Positions 24,999-33,950 are shown, numbered from the stretch's first letter. The stretch is 64,000 bases of DNA from Comamonadaceae bacterium (GCA_947476465.1 CANJQN010000010.1:1-64000), one strand, 5' to 3'. Translations and numbers: made by a program. Notes: generated by a model not told the origin, from the sequence alone.

Positions 24999-25343
24999 AT
25001 GTCGATTCAATCATTGACCGCCGACTTCGCCGTCGCGGGACAGATCAGCCCCGAAGATCTGCCGGCCATTGCGGCGGCTGGTTTCAAATCGGTCATCTGC
25101 AACCGCCCCGACGGTGAGGCGGGGCCTTCTCAGCCGGCGTACAGCGCCATCGAGCAAGCCGCGGTCGCGGCCGGCCTGCAGGTGCGCTACCTGCCGGCGA
25201 TCTCCGGCCAGGTGACACCTGAGCATGGCGCGCAATTGGCCTGCCTGCTCGACGAACTGCCCGGCCCGGTGCTGGCCTACTGCCGCAGCGGCGCGCGTTC
25301 GGCCAACATGTGGCAGCTGGCCCAGGCCGGCCGCGGCGGCTGA
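24999..25343 (+). CDS. TIGR01244-family sulfur transferase/phosphatase (DUF442)
   Basis: The 114-residue product has the N-terminal FAVAGQISPEDLPAIAAAGFKSVICNRPDGE and the active-site loop YCRSGARSANMWQLA, a Cys-x-x-Gly-x-Arg phosphatase/rhodanese-like loop. Such domains occur as separate proteins or fused to the persulfide dioxygenase in Blh proteins. Context therefore suggests it handles persulfide sulfur rather than phosphoproteins. It is followed 18 bp later by a SulP transporter. Confidence 0.82.
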   Translation: MSIQSLTADFAVAGQISPEDLPAIAAAGFKSVICNRPDGEAGPSQPAYSAIEQAAVAAGLQVRYLPAISGQVTPEHGAQLACLLDELPGPVLAYCRSGARSANMWQLAQAGRGG

Positions 25344-25361
25344 CCGGGCCGCGGGCTGCGC

Positions 25362-27131
25362 ATGAAGACGCCGAACCTTGCGGCCTGGCTGCCGATCCTG
25401 CAATGGGGCCGACACTACAACCGTGACACCTTGGCCAGCGACCTGGTCGCCGCGGTCATCGTCACGATCATGCTCATCCCGCAGAGCCTGGCCTATGCCT
25501 CGCTCGCCGGCCTGCCGCCCGAGGTGGGCCTGTACGCCAGCATCGCACCGCTGGTGCTGTATGCCATCTTCGGCACCAGCCGGGTGCTGGCTGTCGGACC
25601 CGTGGCGGTGGTGTCGCTGATGACGGCGGCCGCCATCGGCGAGCGCGCCGCGGCCGGCTCGCCCGAGTACTGGGCGCTGGCGATCGCGCTGGCCTTCATG
25701 TCCGGCGCCATGCTGCTGGTGATGGGCGTGCTTCGCCTGGGCTTTCTGGCCAACTTCCTGAGCCACCCGGTCATCTCCGGCTTCATCACCGCGTCGGCCC
25801 TGCTGATCGCGGTCGGGCAGCTCAAGGTCATCCTCGGCGTCAAGGCGGACGGGCACAACTTCATCGACCTGGCCTGGCAACTGATTCAACAGGCCGGCCA
25901 GATCCACTGGCTGACCGCGGCGGTCGGTCTGGGTGCGGTGGCGTTTCTCTTTTGGGCGAGGAAGTCACTCAAACCCTTGCTGGTGCGCCTGGGCCTGCCT
26001 GCTCGCCTGGCGGACGTGCTGGCCAAGGCAGGGCCGGTGGCCGGGATCGCCCTGACAGCCTGGCTCACCTGGCAGTTCCAGTGGCAGGCGCAGGGCATGA
26101 AAATCGTTGGCACGGTGCCGCAGGGCTTGCCGCCGCTGACACTGCCCACGTGGAACCCGGCGTTGTGGAAGGAGCTGGCCGTGCCCGCGCTTTTGATCAG
26201 CGTGGTCGGCTTTGTCGAATCTGTGTCCGTGGGCCAGACCCTGGCGGCCAAGCGGCGTCAGCGGCTGGAGCCTGATCGCGAGCTGGTGGCGCTGGGCGCG
26301 AGCAACCTGGGCGCCTCATTCACCGGCGGCTTTCCGGTGACGGGCGGCTTCGCCCGCTCGGTGGTCAATTTCGACGCCGGCGCCCAGACGCCTGCGGCCG
26401 GGGTCTTCACCGCCGTCGGCATCCTGCTGGCCGCCTTGCTGCTCACGCCAGCGCTGTACTTCGTGCCGCAGGCAATGTTGGCGGCCACCATCATCGTGGC
26501 CGTGCTGTCGCTGGCCGACCTGAGCATCTTCAAGCGCACCTGGGCCTACTCCAAGCCGGACTTCGCCGCCGTGCTGGCCACCGTTGCCGTGACGCTCACC
26601 GCAGGGGTCGAATCGGGCCTGATCGCCGGTGTGGCGGTGTCGCTTGGGCTATACCTGTTCAAGACCAGCCGGCCCCACATTGCCGAAGTCGGGTTGGTGC
26701 CCGGCACCGAGCATTTCCGCAATGTACTGCGCTACAAGGTGCTGGTGGATCCCTGCATCCTGAGCCTGCGTGTCGACGAAAGCCTGTACTTCGCCAACGC
26801 CCGCTCCCTGGAGGACCGCATCAACGCCGCCACGGCCGATCGGCCGGCGCTGCGGCACGTGGTGCTTCAATGCTCGGCCATCAACGATATCGACGCCAGC
26901 GCGCTGGAAAGCCTGGAAGCCATCGACAAGCGGCTTGCGGATGCGGGCGTGACGCTGCACTTGAGCGAGGTCAAGGGCCCGGTCATGGACCGTTTGTCCA
27001 AGACCGAGTTCATGCACGAGCTGCGAGGCCAGGTGTTCCTGACTCAGTACCAGGCGTGGGTGGCCTTGTCGTCCGGCATCGAGACGTCAGAGCCCGTGGC
27101 CCGCCTCCTCAGGCAGAAAGCCGTCGCCTGA
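25362..27131 (+). CDS. SulP-family inorganic anion transporter with STAS domain
   Basis: The 589-residue protein has the SulP signature IPQSLAYASLAGLPPEVGLYAS near residue 40, about 11-12 membrane segments and a C-terminal STAS domain (about residues 440-560, with NDIDASALESLEAI). SulP proteins move sulfate or related anions. As the last gene of a persulfide-oxidation operon it could export the sulfite/sulfate produced, or take up sulfate. Its 3' end overlaps the convergent NTF2-like gene by 23 bp. Confidence 0.85.
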   Translation: MKTPNLAAWLPILQWGRHYNRDTLASDLVAAVIVTIMLIPQSLAYASLAGLPPEVGLYASIAPLVLYAIFGTSRVLAVGPVAVVSLMTAAAIGERAAAGSPEYWALAIALAFMSGAMLLVMGVLRLGFLANFLSHPVISGFITASALLIAVGQLKVILGVKADGHNFIDLAWQLIQQAGQIHWLTAAVGLGAVAFLFWARKSLKPLLVRLGLPARLADVLAKAGPVAGIALTAWLTWQFQWQAQGMKIVGTVPQGLPPLTLPTWNPALWKELAVPALLISVVGFVESVSVGQTLAAKRRQRLEPDRELVALGASNLGASFTGGFPVTGGFARSVVNFDAGAQTPAAGVFTAVGILLAALLLTPALYFVPQAMLAATIIVAVLSLADLSIFKRTWAYSKPDFAAVLATVAVTLTAGVESGLIAGVAVSLGLYLFKTSRPHIAEVGLVPGTEHFRNVLRYKVLVDPCILSLRVDESLYFANARSLEDRINAATADRPALRHVVLQCSAINDIDASALESLEAIDKRLADAGVTLHLSEVKGPVMDRLSKTEFMHELRGQVFLTQYQAWVALSSGIETSEPVARLLRQKAVA

Positions 27132-27543
27132 GCCACCGCATCAAGGCGCCCAGTACCGGCAGCTTTTCGTAGAGCTCCTCGGCCGCGTCCCAATAGTCCC
27201 GGTGGGACGTGATGCGCCCCTGTTCGTCCAGGAGCAGGTGGGTCGCGCCGCGGATCGTTCGGACCTCACTCGTGGCTGGTCCCTTGCGCCTGAAGTCAAA
27301 GCGCCAGGTGATGAACGCCTGCCGGCCTTGCACGACCCGGTCGGCGATCACGAACCGGGGCTCATGAAGCTGTTCGAACATGTGCGCGAAGATCTTCTGG
27401 ATGGCCGGCACACCGCGGACTTCGTTGAAGGGGTCCTTGAAATAGGCGTCCGGCGCGTAGTACTGCCCTAGCCGAGCGAGGTCTTCGGGCTTGAGGTTTT
27501 CGAACAGGTCGACGATGGCCTGCGCGGCTTCGCAAGTTGGCAT
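27109..27543 (-). CDS. NTF2/SnoaL-like domain protein
   Basis: The 144-residue product has the cystatin-like alpha+beta fold pattern of NTF2/SnoaL proteins: N-terminal helices (AAQAIVDLFENLKPEDLARLGQYYAPDAYFKDP split over residues 6-38), then YFKDPFNEVRGVPAIQKIF and a beta-sheet region ending SHRDYWDAAEELYEKLP. Homologues are found next to SDR, cyclopropane synthase and DUF1365 genes in stress-induced lipid clusters. It overlaps the SulP gene end and follows the SDR stop by 2 bp. Enzymatic activity unknown. Confidence 0.75.
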   Translation of the reverse strand: MPTCEAAQAIVDLFENLKPEDLARLGQYYAPDAYFKDPFNEVRGVPAIQKIFAHMFEQLHEPRFVIADRVVQGRQAFITWRFDFRRKGPATSEVRTIRGATHLLLDEQGRITSHRDYWDAAEELYEKLPVLGALMRWLRRRLSA

Positions 27544-27545
27544 GC

Positions 27546-28316
27546 TCACAGGCCGGTCGCTCGGTGGATGAGACGAAAGTAGAGCCAGTCGGGCAGCATC
27601 GACATCAGCTTGACCACGCGGGTGAAGCGCTTGGGAAAGTGAATGCAAAAGCGCCCGCGCTCCCAGCCGCGGATCAGCGCCTGCGCGGCTTGTTGGGGTG
27701 TCATCAGCGCCGGCATGGGAAAGTCGTTGCTGGCGGTCAAGGGTGTGCTCACAAAGCCCGGTGTAACGATGCTCACCCCAATGCCCAGCGGGCGCAAGTC
27801 CAGATGCAGGGCATCGGCCAGGTTCGACAGTGCCGCCTTCGTCGGGCCGTAGGCCAGGCTCTCGGGCAGACCTCGCAAGCCGGCTACGCTTCCGATCAGG
27901 CTGATATGTCCCGATCGCTGCTGACACAGTGTAGGTGCCACCGCCGCGATCACGTGCCAGGCGCCGCGCAGGTTGATGTCCAGGTGGCGCATGACTTCGG
28001 GCAGGTCGATGTCGGTCGCCCGCATGGCGCGAAAGTAGCCGGCGCAGTAGCAGACCATGTCGAGCCGCCCCTGCGCGGCCAGCTGTTGCGCCGCGCTTTG
28101 CACCTGCGAGGCATCGGTCGCGTCCAGGGGCAAGGCCATGCTGCCGGGGTGCGCTTGCACAAAGGCCTGCAGCGCCGGCGCACTGCGCGCCGACACGATG
28201 ACGCGGCAGCCCTTGGCGTGCAAGGCGCTGGCTGTGGCCAGGCCGATGCCGCTGGAGGCGCCGATCAGCCACATGGTGCGGCCGGTCCAGTTGTCGATGC
28301 GCGGATTCAGGCTCAT
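27546..28316 (-). CDS. SDR-family oxidoreductase
   Basis: The 256-residue short-chain dehydrogenase has the cofactor motif GASSGIGLATASAL (about residues 19-32), NxAG-like CAGYFRA, SLIGSVAG and the catalytic Tyr-Lys pair in AYGPTKAAL. It sits between the NTF2-like gene and the methyltransferase gene in a minus-strand operon. A role in modifying a lipid intermediate is inferred from context; the substrate cannot be read from sequence. Confidence 0.8.
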   Translation of the reverse strand: MSLNPRIDNWTGRTMWLIGASSGIGLATASALHAKGCRVIVSARSAPALQAFVQAHPGSMALPLDATDASQVQSAAQQLAAQGRLDMVCYCAGYFRAMRATDIDLPEVMRHLDINLRGAWHVIAAVAPTLCQQRSGHISLIGSVAGLRGLPESLAYGPTKAALSNLADALHLDLRPLGIGVSIVTPGFVSTPLTASNDFPMPALMTPQQAAQALIRGWERGRFCIHFPKRFTRVVKLMSMLPDWLYFRLIHRATGL

Positions 28317-28344
28317 CAGACCGCCACCAGATTCGCAGCGGCGC

Positions 28345-29598
28345 TCATGGCTTTTGCAGCGTGAACTGCACCACGTTGATGTCGCCCATCGCGAAGCCCG
28401 CCTCGCAGTAGCTCAGATAAAAATCCCAGATCAGGGTAAAGCGCTCGTCAAAGCCCGCCTGCATCACCTGCGCCTTTTTTTGCCGGAACGCTTCGCGCCA
28501 CCGCTGGCAGGTGATCGCGTAGTCGGGCCCGAACGCGAACTCGTCCACGATGGTCAGGCCCGCCGCGCGGGCCTGTTCGCGAAAGGCCCGAGGGGAGGGC
28601 AGACAACCGCCTGGAAAGATGTACTGCTGGATGAAGTCGGTCGAGCGGCTGTATTGCTCGAACAGGTCGTCACCAATGACAATGCTCTGGATGCAGGCTC
28701 GCCCGCCCGACTTGAGCAGCCGGTGGACCGTCTCGAAGTACGCCGGCCAATATTGCTGGCCCACCGCTTCCACCATCTCGATCGAGCAGATCGCATCGAA
28801 GGGCGCATCGGCAATGTCGCGGTAGTCTTGCAGGCGCAAGTCGGCGCGGTCGCCGACCCCCAGGCTGCGCAGGCGGGCCTGCGCGTACTCGAGCTGCTCG
28901 GTGGACAGCGTCACGCCCGTGACGTGGGCGCCGAACTCGCAAGTGGCTTCCTCGGCCAGGGCGCCCCAGCCGCAGCCGATCTCCAGCACACGATGGCCTG
29001 GCTGCACGCCTGCCATGCGCAGTGTCCGTCGCATCTTGGCGATCTGCGCCGTGACCAGATCCTGGTTCGGACCCTGGTCGAACCAGGCAGACGAATAGTT
29101 CATGGTCTCGTCAAGCCAGAGACGGTAGAAACCATTGCCCAGGTCGTAGTGCGCGTGGATGTTCTTGCGGCTGTTGGCACGGGTGTTGCGGCGCAGCCAG
29201 TGGCGAAGGCGGTACATGAGTCCCCCGGCCCAGTGCCCGTGAATGGCGCGCTCCAGGCTGTGGCGGTTGGCGACAAAGAGGCCGATCAGATCGGTCAGGT
29301 GCGGCGTGCTCCACTCCTTGTCGAAGTAGGCCTCGGCCAACCCGATGTCGCCGGCGCGCAGGACGCGGCCGCATACGCGCCAGTCATGCAGGTGCATCAC
29401 CGCCGAGGGTTGGCCGGCGCCGCCGTCGGCCGCGCGCGCCGCACCGTAGTGGACGATGCGCCCGTCTGGCCATTGCAGGCTCAAGCTGCCGACGGTCATT
29501 TTCTCGAGCATGGCAGCGACCGCCCGGGCGGCGGCGGGCAGGTGGGAGGCGGCCGGTGCGATCGCCGGCAGGATCTTGCGAAGTAGCGAAGAGGTCAT
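28345..29598 (-). CDS. Cyclopropane-fatty-acid-synthase-like SAM methyltransferase
   Basis: The 417-residue product has the CFA/mycolic-acid-synthase fold: NIHAHYDLGNGFYRLWLDETM near residue 145, the SAM site VLEIGCGWGALAEEA near 205, IEMVEAVGQQYWPAYF and IFPGGCLPS. The enzyme would methylenate or methylate unsaturated acyl chains of membrane phospholipids. Neighbouring DUF1365 and amine-oxidase genes match clusters induced by singlet oxygen or light; a furan-fatty-acid UfaM-type function is also possible. Its start overlaps the DUF1365 stop by 4 bp. Confidence 0.85.
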   Translation of the reverse strand: MTSSLLRKILPAIAPAASHLPAAARAVAAMLEKMTVGSLSLQWPDGRIVHYGAARAADGGAGQPSAVMHLHDWRVCGRVLRAGDIGLAEAYFDKEWSTPHLTDLIGLFVANRHSLERAIHGHWAGGLMYRLRHWLRRNTRANSRKNIHAHYDLGNGFYRLWLDETMNYSSAWFDQGPNQDLVTAQIAKMRRTLRMAGVQPGHRVLEIGCGWGALAEEATCEFGAHVTGVTLSTEQLEYAQARLRSLGVGDRADLRLQDYRDIADAPFDAICSIEMVEAVGQQYWPAYFETVHRLLKSGGRACIQSIVIGDDLFEQYSRSTDFIQQYIFPGGCLPSPRAFREQARAAGLTIVDEFAFGPDYAITCQRWREAFRQKKAQVMQAGFDERFTLIWDFYLSYCEAGFAMGDINVVQFTLQKP

Positions 29599-30413
29599 GG
29601 GTCGATGGAAGTGCGCGTGACGAAGGAGGGTGCGGGCTCGGGCTTGCGATGGAACTTGATGCCCTTGGCCCACAGTTGCAGGGCGTGCCAGTGGATGCGC
29701 GCGATCAGCATCCAGGTCATGGCGGGGTAGGCCCACAGGGCGTGGCGCAGGCTGGCCCGGGTGATCGGTTCGAGCACGCCGCTCACACTGGTTTGCAGCA
29801 GCGTTCCCTGGCCGTCGCGGTGGTCGATCCGCACGACGGTGTGCGTGCGCCCCTCGCGCCGCGTCAACATGAACCGGAACGCATAGTCGCCGGTGACGTC
29901 CAGAAACGGCGACACATGAAAGCATTTTCGCGCGGTCAGCGGGGCGCCGAACACCGGGTTCTCCAGCACATAGCAGTGCCGCTCGCCGAAGGTGTTGTTC
30001 ACCTCGACCACGATGGCGCGCAGCGAGGCGTCCTTGCGGTGGCAGTACCAGAAACTCACCGGCTTGAAGGCGTAGCCCCACATGCGCGGGTAGGCATGCA
30101 GCCAGATCTCGCCGTCTGCGTCTTGGATGCCTTCGCCGCGCAGCAGCTCCGTCACCCAGCCGAGCGCGCCGCCGGCCTGTGCATCACGGCCGTCGCCGTG
30201 GTCGCGCTCGTCGAAGCTGATGGCGCCCCAGCGGTTCACGGGCAGGGCGGGGGTGATCTCGGTCAGCCGGCGCAGGGGCAACATCAGAAAGAAGGTGCGG
30301 TAGGCGAAGGCGTGTACCTTCGGGCGCAGGCGCTTGTGCCGCACCTGTCCGAAGCCGATGCTGGCCTGCGGCGGCAGCGTCATGCCTACCCCCCCGCTCG
30401 GCGTTGCACTCAT
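29595..30413 (-). CDS. DUF1365 family protein
   Basis: The 272-residue product shows family features: GQVRHKRLRPKVHAFAYRTF near residue 22, LHAYPRMWGYAFKPVSFWYC near 105, and VEVNNTFGERHCYVL. Its biochemical role is unknown, but it nearly always sits between an FAD amine oxidase and a cyclopropane synthase-like gene, as here, with 4-bp overlaps on both sides. Participation in fatty-acid tail modification under photo-oxidative stress is inferred. Confidence 0.85.
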   Translation of the reverse strand: MSATPSGGVGMTLPPQASIGFGQVRHKRLRPKVHAFAYRTFFLMLPLRRLTEITPALPVNRWGAISFDERDHGDGRDAQAGGALGWVTELLRGEGIQDADGEIWLHAYPRMWGYAFKPVSFWYCHRKDASLRAIVVEVNNTFGERHCYVLENPVFGAPLTARKCFHVSPFLDVTGDYAFRFMLTRREGRTHTVVRIDHRDGQGTLLQTSVSGVLEPITRASLRHALWAYPAMTWMLIARIHWHALQLWAKGIKFHRKPEPAPSFVTRTSIDP

Positions 30414-31735
30414 GCGGCCCCCCGCCAGGCGCCGTGAGGGCGCTGGCCCAGCAGGCCGGCCACAGCCAGGCCGGACTGCAAGCCGTCTTCATGAAACCCA
30501 TAACCGGCCCAGGCGCCGCAGAACCAGGTGCGTTGCTGCCCCTGGAGGCGCGTCAGGCGTCGCTGCGCCTGCATCGCGGACAGGTCGAACACCGGATGGT
30601 CGTACGCGTATTCGCCCAGCACATGGCGCGCGTCGATCGGGCGCACCGGGTTCAGGCTGACGATGACGGGGCGGTCGAAGGGCAGGGGCTGCAGGCGGTT
30701 GATCAAGTAGTGCAGGCAGACGCGGGTTGTAGCGGGGTCGTTGGCGGCCTGCGGGCCGGCGCTCTCGTAGTTCCACGCGGCCCAGGCGCTCTTGCGCGAG
30801 GGCATCACGGAGGTGTCGGTGTGCAGCACGGCCCGGTTCGGCTGGTAGCGGACCGCGCTGAGCACCGCCGCTTCGTCGGCGCTCGGCGCCGCCAGCATGG
30901 CCAGCGCCTGGTCGGCGTGGGTGGCGATCACCACCTCGTCGAAGCGCTCCCGGCCGGCGGGCGTGATGAGCGTTACGCCCCAGGCATCGCGCTCGATCCG
31001 CAGCACCGGGCAGTTCAGGCGTTTGTCGGGAAGGCCCCGCACGATGCGCAGTACGTATTGGCGGGCGCCGCCATCCACCGTGTACCACTGCGGCCGGTTG
31101 GTGATCTGGATCAGGCCGTGGTTGTGGCAAAAACGGATCATGGTCGCCAGCGGAAACCGCAGCATCTCGTCGGTGGGGCAGCTCCAGATGCAGGCCAGCA
31201 TCGGCAGCAGGTACCAGTCGCGGAAGGCGACGCCGAAGCGGTGCTCTTGTAGAAATTGTTCCAAGGTCTGGGACAGCTGCGCGTCGGCGCCTTCGCGGGC
31301 CAGCCGGGTGCAAAGGGCATTGAAGCGCAGCAGGTCGCTCAGCATGCGCCAAAAGCGCGGGCTGTGAAGGTTGCTGCGCTGCGCGAACACGCTCGACAGG
31401 GAAGCGCCGCTCCACTCCAGCGGGCGCTCGCCCGGCCGCATGGCGGACACGGAAAACGACATGTCCGACTTTGCGCTTTTCACACCCAGTTCGTCCAGCA
31501 GGCGGATCAGGCCGGGGTAGGTGCGCTCGTTGTAGACCAGGAATCCGGTGTCCACCCCGTGCGTGACCGGCTTGTTCTGGCCGTCTGGCAGGGTCACATC
31601 GACCGTGTGGGTGTGGCCGCCGAAATAGCCACCGGCCTCGAACAGGGTGATGTTGGCGTGGTCCTTGAGGGTGTGCGCGGCGACCAGCCCGGACACGCCA
31701 GAGCCCACGATGGCAATGCGGGCGGCCTGGCTCAC
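30410..31735 (-). CDS. FAD-dependent amine oxidase-like protein
   Basis: The 441-residue flavoprotein begins ARIAIVGSGVSGLVAAHTL followed by ITLFEAGGYFGGHTHTVDV, the FAD-binding and GG motifs of the NAD(P)-binding/amine oxidase family, and ends FCGAWAGYGFHEDGLQSGL. Such proteins accompany DUF1365 and cyclopropane synthase genes in light- or singlet-oxygen-induced operons, where they may desaturate or oxidise a modified acyl chain. It is the first gene of the minus-strand operon, divergent from the cobalamin-type MerR regulator. Confidence 0.85.
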   Translation of the reverse strand: MSQAARIAIVGSGVSGLVAAHTLKDHANITLFEAGGYFGGHTHTVDVTLPDGQNKPVTHGVDTGFLVYNERTYPGLIRLLDELGVKSAKSDMSFSVSAMRPGERPLEWSGASLSSVFAQRSNLHSPRFWRMLSDLLRFNALCTRLAREGADAQLSQTLEQFLQEHRFGVAFRDWYLLPMLACIWSCPTDEMLRFPLATMIRFCHNHGLIQITNRPQWYTVDGGARQYVLRIVRGLPDKRLNCPVLRIERDAWGVTLITPAGRERFDEVVIATHADQALAMLAAPSADEAAVLSAVRYQPNRAVLHTDTSVMPSRKSAWAAWNYESAGPQAANDPATTRVCLHYLINRLQPLPFDRPVIVSLNPVRPIDARHVLGEYAYDHPVFDLSAMQAQRRLTRLQGQQRTWFCGAWAGYGFHEDGLQSGLAVAGLLGQRPHGAWRGAA

Positions 31736-31786
31736 GACAGGCTCCGCGATGGGTCGAAGCTGGAATGGAACATCATTGGAATCTTA

Positions 31787-31801
31787 TTTGTCTAGGACAA
31801 A
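31787..31801. promoter_or_regulatory. Candidate operator/promoter of the LitR/CarH-like regulator
   Basis: TTTGTCTAGGACAAA is a perfect dyad (TTTGTC-TAG-GACAAA) in the 125-bp divergent region, and a further TTTTTGTCC lies about 25 bp downstream, giving a second inverted pairing with GGACAAAA. Position and symmetry fit a MerR-type repressor acting on both divergent promoters. Confidence 0.55.
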
Positions 31802-31860
31802 ATAGAGTATGCTCCATTTTTGTCCACCCTGTGCAACTGCTGAAATACGCCGTGCTTGCC

Positions 31861-32805
31861 ATGAACGCCCCTTCCGACCAGAGCCTGCTGTCCATCGCCG
31901 AAGTCGAGAGGGAGACGGGCCTGCAAAAAGACACGCTGCGGGTCTGGGAACGCCGCTATGAGTTCCCGCAGCCGGTGCGCAACGAGCGGGGTGATCGCCT
32001 CTATCAGGCCGAGCAGGTGGCGCGGCTGCTGCTGATCAAGCGGCTGATGGACCAGGGACACCGGCCGGGAAAAGTCGTGCCCATGTCCCTGGAGCAGCTG
32101 GGTGCGCTGGAAGGGCAGCCGCGCGAGCCACGGGATTCACGGTCGCGCCCCCCCGCCACCGACCATGAGCTGGCGGATTGGTTGAAGCTGCTCAAGGGCG
32201 GTCGGCCAGAGCAACTGCGCGCCGCGATCCGGCAGGTGCTGCTGCGAGACGGCCTGAGCCGCACGATCGAGCAATTGCTTGGCCCCCTGGGCTGGTCGAT
32301 CGGCGAGGCGTGGCGCACCGGTGAGATATCCGTCTACCAGGAGCACGTGTACACCGATCTGGTGCAGTCGGTGCTGCGCGAAGCCCTGACCGCCCTGGAG
32401 TCGCCGGGGGAGGCGGGCCCGTCGGGCCCTACGGTGTTGCTGACCACCCTGGCGGACGAACAGCACACGACGGGCCTGCTGATGGCCGAGTGCTTTTTTG
32501 CGCTGGAGTACTGCGCGCGCGTCACCCTGGGCGCGAACACGCCGGTGGGCGAAGTCATCAGGGCGGCCGAACGGTATCAGCCGCATATCGTTGCGCTGAG
32601 CGTCAGCTCCCATGCCCCGCGGACCCAGGTGATGGCCAGCCTGGAGCGGCTGCGGCGTGAACTGCCCCCCGGCACCGCCTTGTGGCTGGGTGGCGGCTTC
32701 TGGACGGTTGCCCGGCGGCGCCTGCCTCAAGGCGTTCGGGTCGTGTCCTGTCACGCCGACCTGATCCGCGAATTGGGCGAGCTTGGGCACCAGCTGCAGG
32801 TCTGA
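31861..32805 (+). CDS. MerR-family cobalamin-dependent photoreceptor-type regulator (LitR/CarH-like)
   Basis: The 314-residue product has a MerR HTH (about residues 9-75, with LQKDTLRVWERRYEFPQP), a helical domain (about 100-180) and a C-terminal B12-binding fold (about 190-310). The motif W151-x9-E161-H162, and E210-x-H212-x-x-G215 in place of DxHxxG, match the cobalamin site of CarH/LitR photoreceptors: the upper-face Wx9EH and the lower-ligand histidine. Adenosylcobalamin-bound forms repress in the dark and release DNA in light. It is divergent from the lipid cluster it most likely controls. ATG 31861 starts the MerR domain cleanly. Confidence 0.85.
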   Translation: MNAPSDQSLLSIAEVERETGLQKDTLRVWERRYEFPQPVRNERGDRLYQAEQVARLLLIKRLMDQGHRPGKVVPMSLEQLGALEGQPREPRDSRSRPPATDHELADWLKLLKGGRPEQLRAAIRQVLLRDGLSRTIEQLLGPLGWSIGEAWRTGEISVYQEHVYTDLVQSVLREALTALESPGEAGPSGPTVLLTTLADEQHTTGLLMAECFFALEYCARVTLGANTPVGEVIRAAERYQPHIVALSVSSHAPRTQVMASLERLRRELPPGTALWLGGGFWTVARRRLPQGVRVVSCHADLIRELGELGHQLQV

Positions 32806-32874
32806 GCTGCCGCGGGGGCCCGCGCTACCATTCCCGGCTTCTGACGCCTCCCGTTGCCGGAAAGCCCATAAGCC

Positions 32875-33882
32875 ATGTTCAAGTCTTTTTTCCTGTCGCG
32901 CCGCTGGTGGCCCTGGTCGATCCTGGGATCGTTTCTCATCCTGGGGGCCACCTGGTACCGGGTGCAGCTGGACGTTCAGATCAACCAGTGGTTTGGCAGC
33001 TTCTACGACCTGGTGCAAAAAGCCCTGGGCCAAGCCGGCAGTGTCACGCAGGCCGAGTTCTGGGCGCAGCTGGCCACTTTCGGGCGCATCGCCATGGTGT
33101 ACGTCACCATCGCCGTGGTGCTGGATTTTTTCGTCAAGCATTTCATCTTCCGCTGGCGCCAGGCGATGAACGAGTACTACATGGCGCACTGGCCCTTGCT
33201 GCGCGGCGTCGAGGGCGCCGCCCAGCGGGTGCAGGAGGACACCATGCGCTTTGCCCGCATCATGGAAGGCCTGGGCGTCGATTTCATGCGAAGTGTCATG
33301 ACACTGGGCGCCTTCCTGCCAATCCTGTGGGTGCTGTCGGACAAGATCAAGGAGCTGCCGCTGGTGGGGCAGATCCCGCACTCGCTGGTCTGGCTGGCGT
33401 TGCTTTGGGCCCTGGTCGGCACGGTGCTGCTGGCGGTGGTGGGCATCAAGCTGCCGGGGCTGGAGTTCCAGAACCAGCGCGTCGAGGCGGCCTACCGCAA
33501 GGAGCTGGTCTACGGCGAGGACGACCCCACCCGCGCATCGCCCCCGATCGCGCAGGGGCTGTTCTCACACGTGCGCCGCAACTACTTTCGCCTGTTCTTC
33601 CACTACCTGTACTTCGATGTGGCCAAGTGGTCGTACCTGCAGGTCAGCGTGCTGGTGCCGCTGATCGCCCTGGGCCCCACGGTGGTGGCTGGCGCGATCA
33701 CCCTGGGCGTGATGCAGCAGGTGGCCCGCGCCTTTGACAAGGTGCTTGAATCGTTCCAGTTCCTCGTGCTCAGTTGGAGTACGGTGGTCGAGCTGCTGTC
33801 GGTCTACAAGCGGCTGCGTGCGTTCGAGGCGCAGCTTGACGGCCGGGCGATGCCGATGCGCAGCGCCGACGGGGTGGCCTGA
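32875..33882 (+). CDS. SbmA/BacA-like inner-membrane transporter
   Basis: The 335-residue membrane protein matches the SbmA/BacA family: FFLSRRWWPWSILGSFLILG at the start, NQWFGSFYDLVQKAL near residue 40, RWRQAMNEYYM near 100, and a terminal segment FQFLVLSWSTVVELLSVYKRLRAFE (split). SbmA/BacA proteins are proton-driven importers of peptides and peptide-like antibiotics in the inner membrane. It lacks a nucleotide-binding domain, as expected. It follows the MerR gene by about 70 bp and seems to be its own transcription unit. Confidence 0.82.
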   Translation: MFKSFFLSRRWWPWSILGSFLILGATWYRVQLDVQINQWFGSFYDLVQKALGQAGSVTQAEFWAQLATFGRIAMVYVTIAVVLDFFVKHFIFRWRQAMNEYYMAHWPLLRGVEGAAQRVQEDTMRFARIMEGLGVDFMRSVMTLGAFLPILWVLSDKIKELPLVGQIPHSLVWLALLWALVGTVLLAVVGIKLPGLEFQNQRVEAAYRKELVYGEDDPTRASPPIAQGLFSHVRRNYFRLFFHYLYFDVAKWSYLQVSVLVPLIALGPTVVAGAITLGVMQQVARAFDKVLESFQFLVLSWSTVVELLSVYKRLRAFEAQLDGRAMPMRSADGVA

Positions 33883-33950
33883 TGAGGGGATAGCCCCCCG
33901 TGAGGGCAGATGCTGGCAATAATCGGCCATTGCCACGGAGGTCAGCCCAA

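Noticed and set aside
28345..30081. Extended N-terminus of the CFA-like methyltransferase
   Set aside because: Residues before MTSSLLRK overlap the DUF1365 gene out of frame and show no homology; start 29598 fits the 4-bp overlap pattern of the operon.
31787..31801. Dyad read as a transcription terminator
   Set aside because: It lies between two divergent start codons and lacks a stable stem plus T-run, so an operator is more likely.
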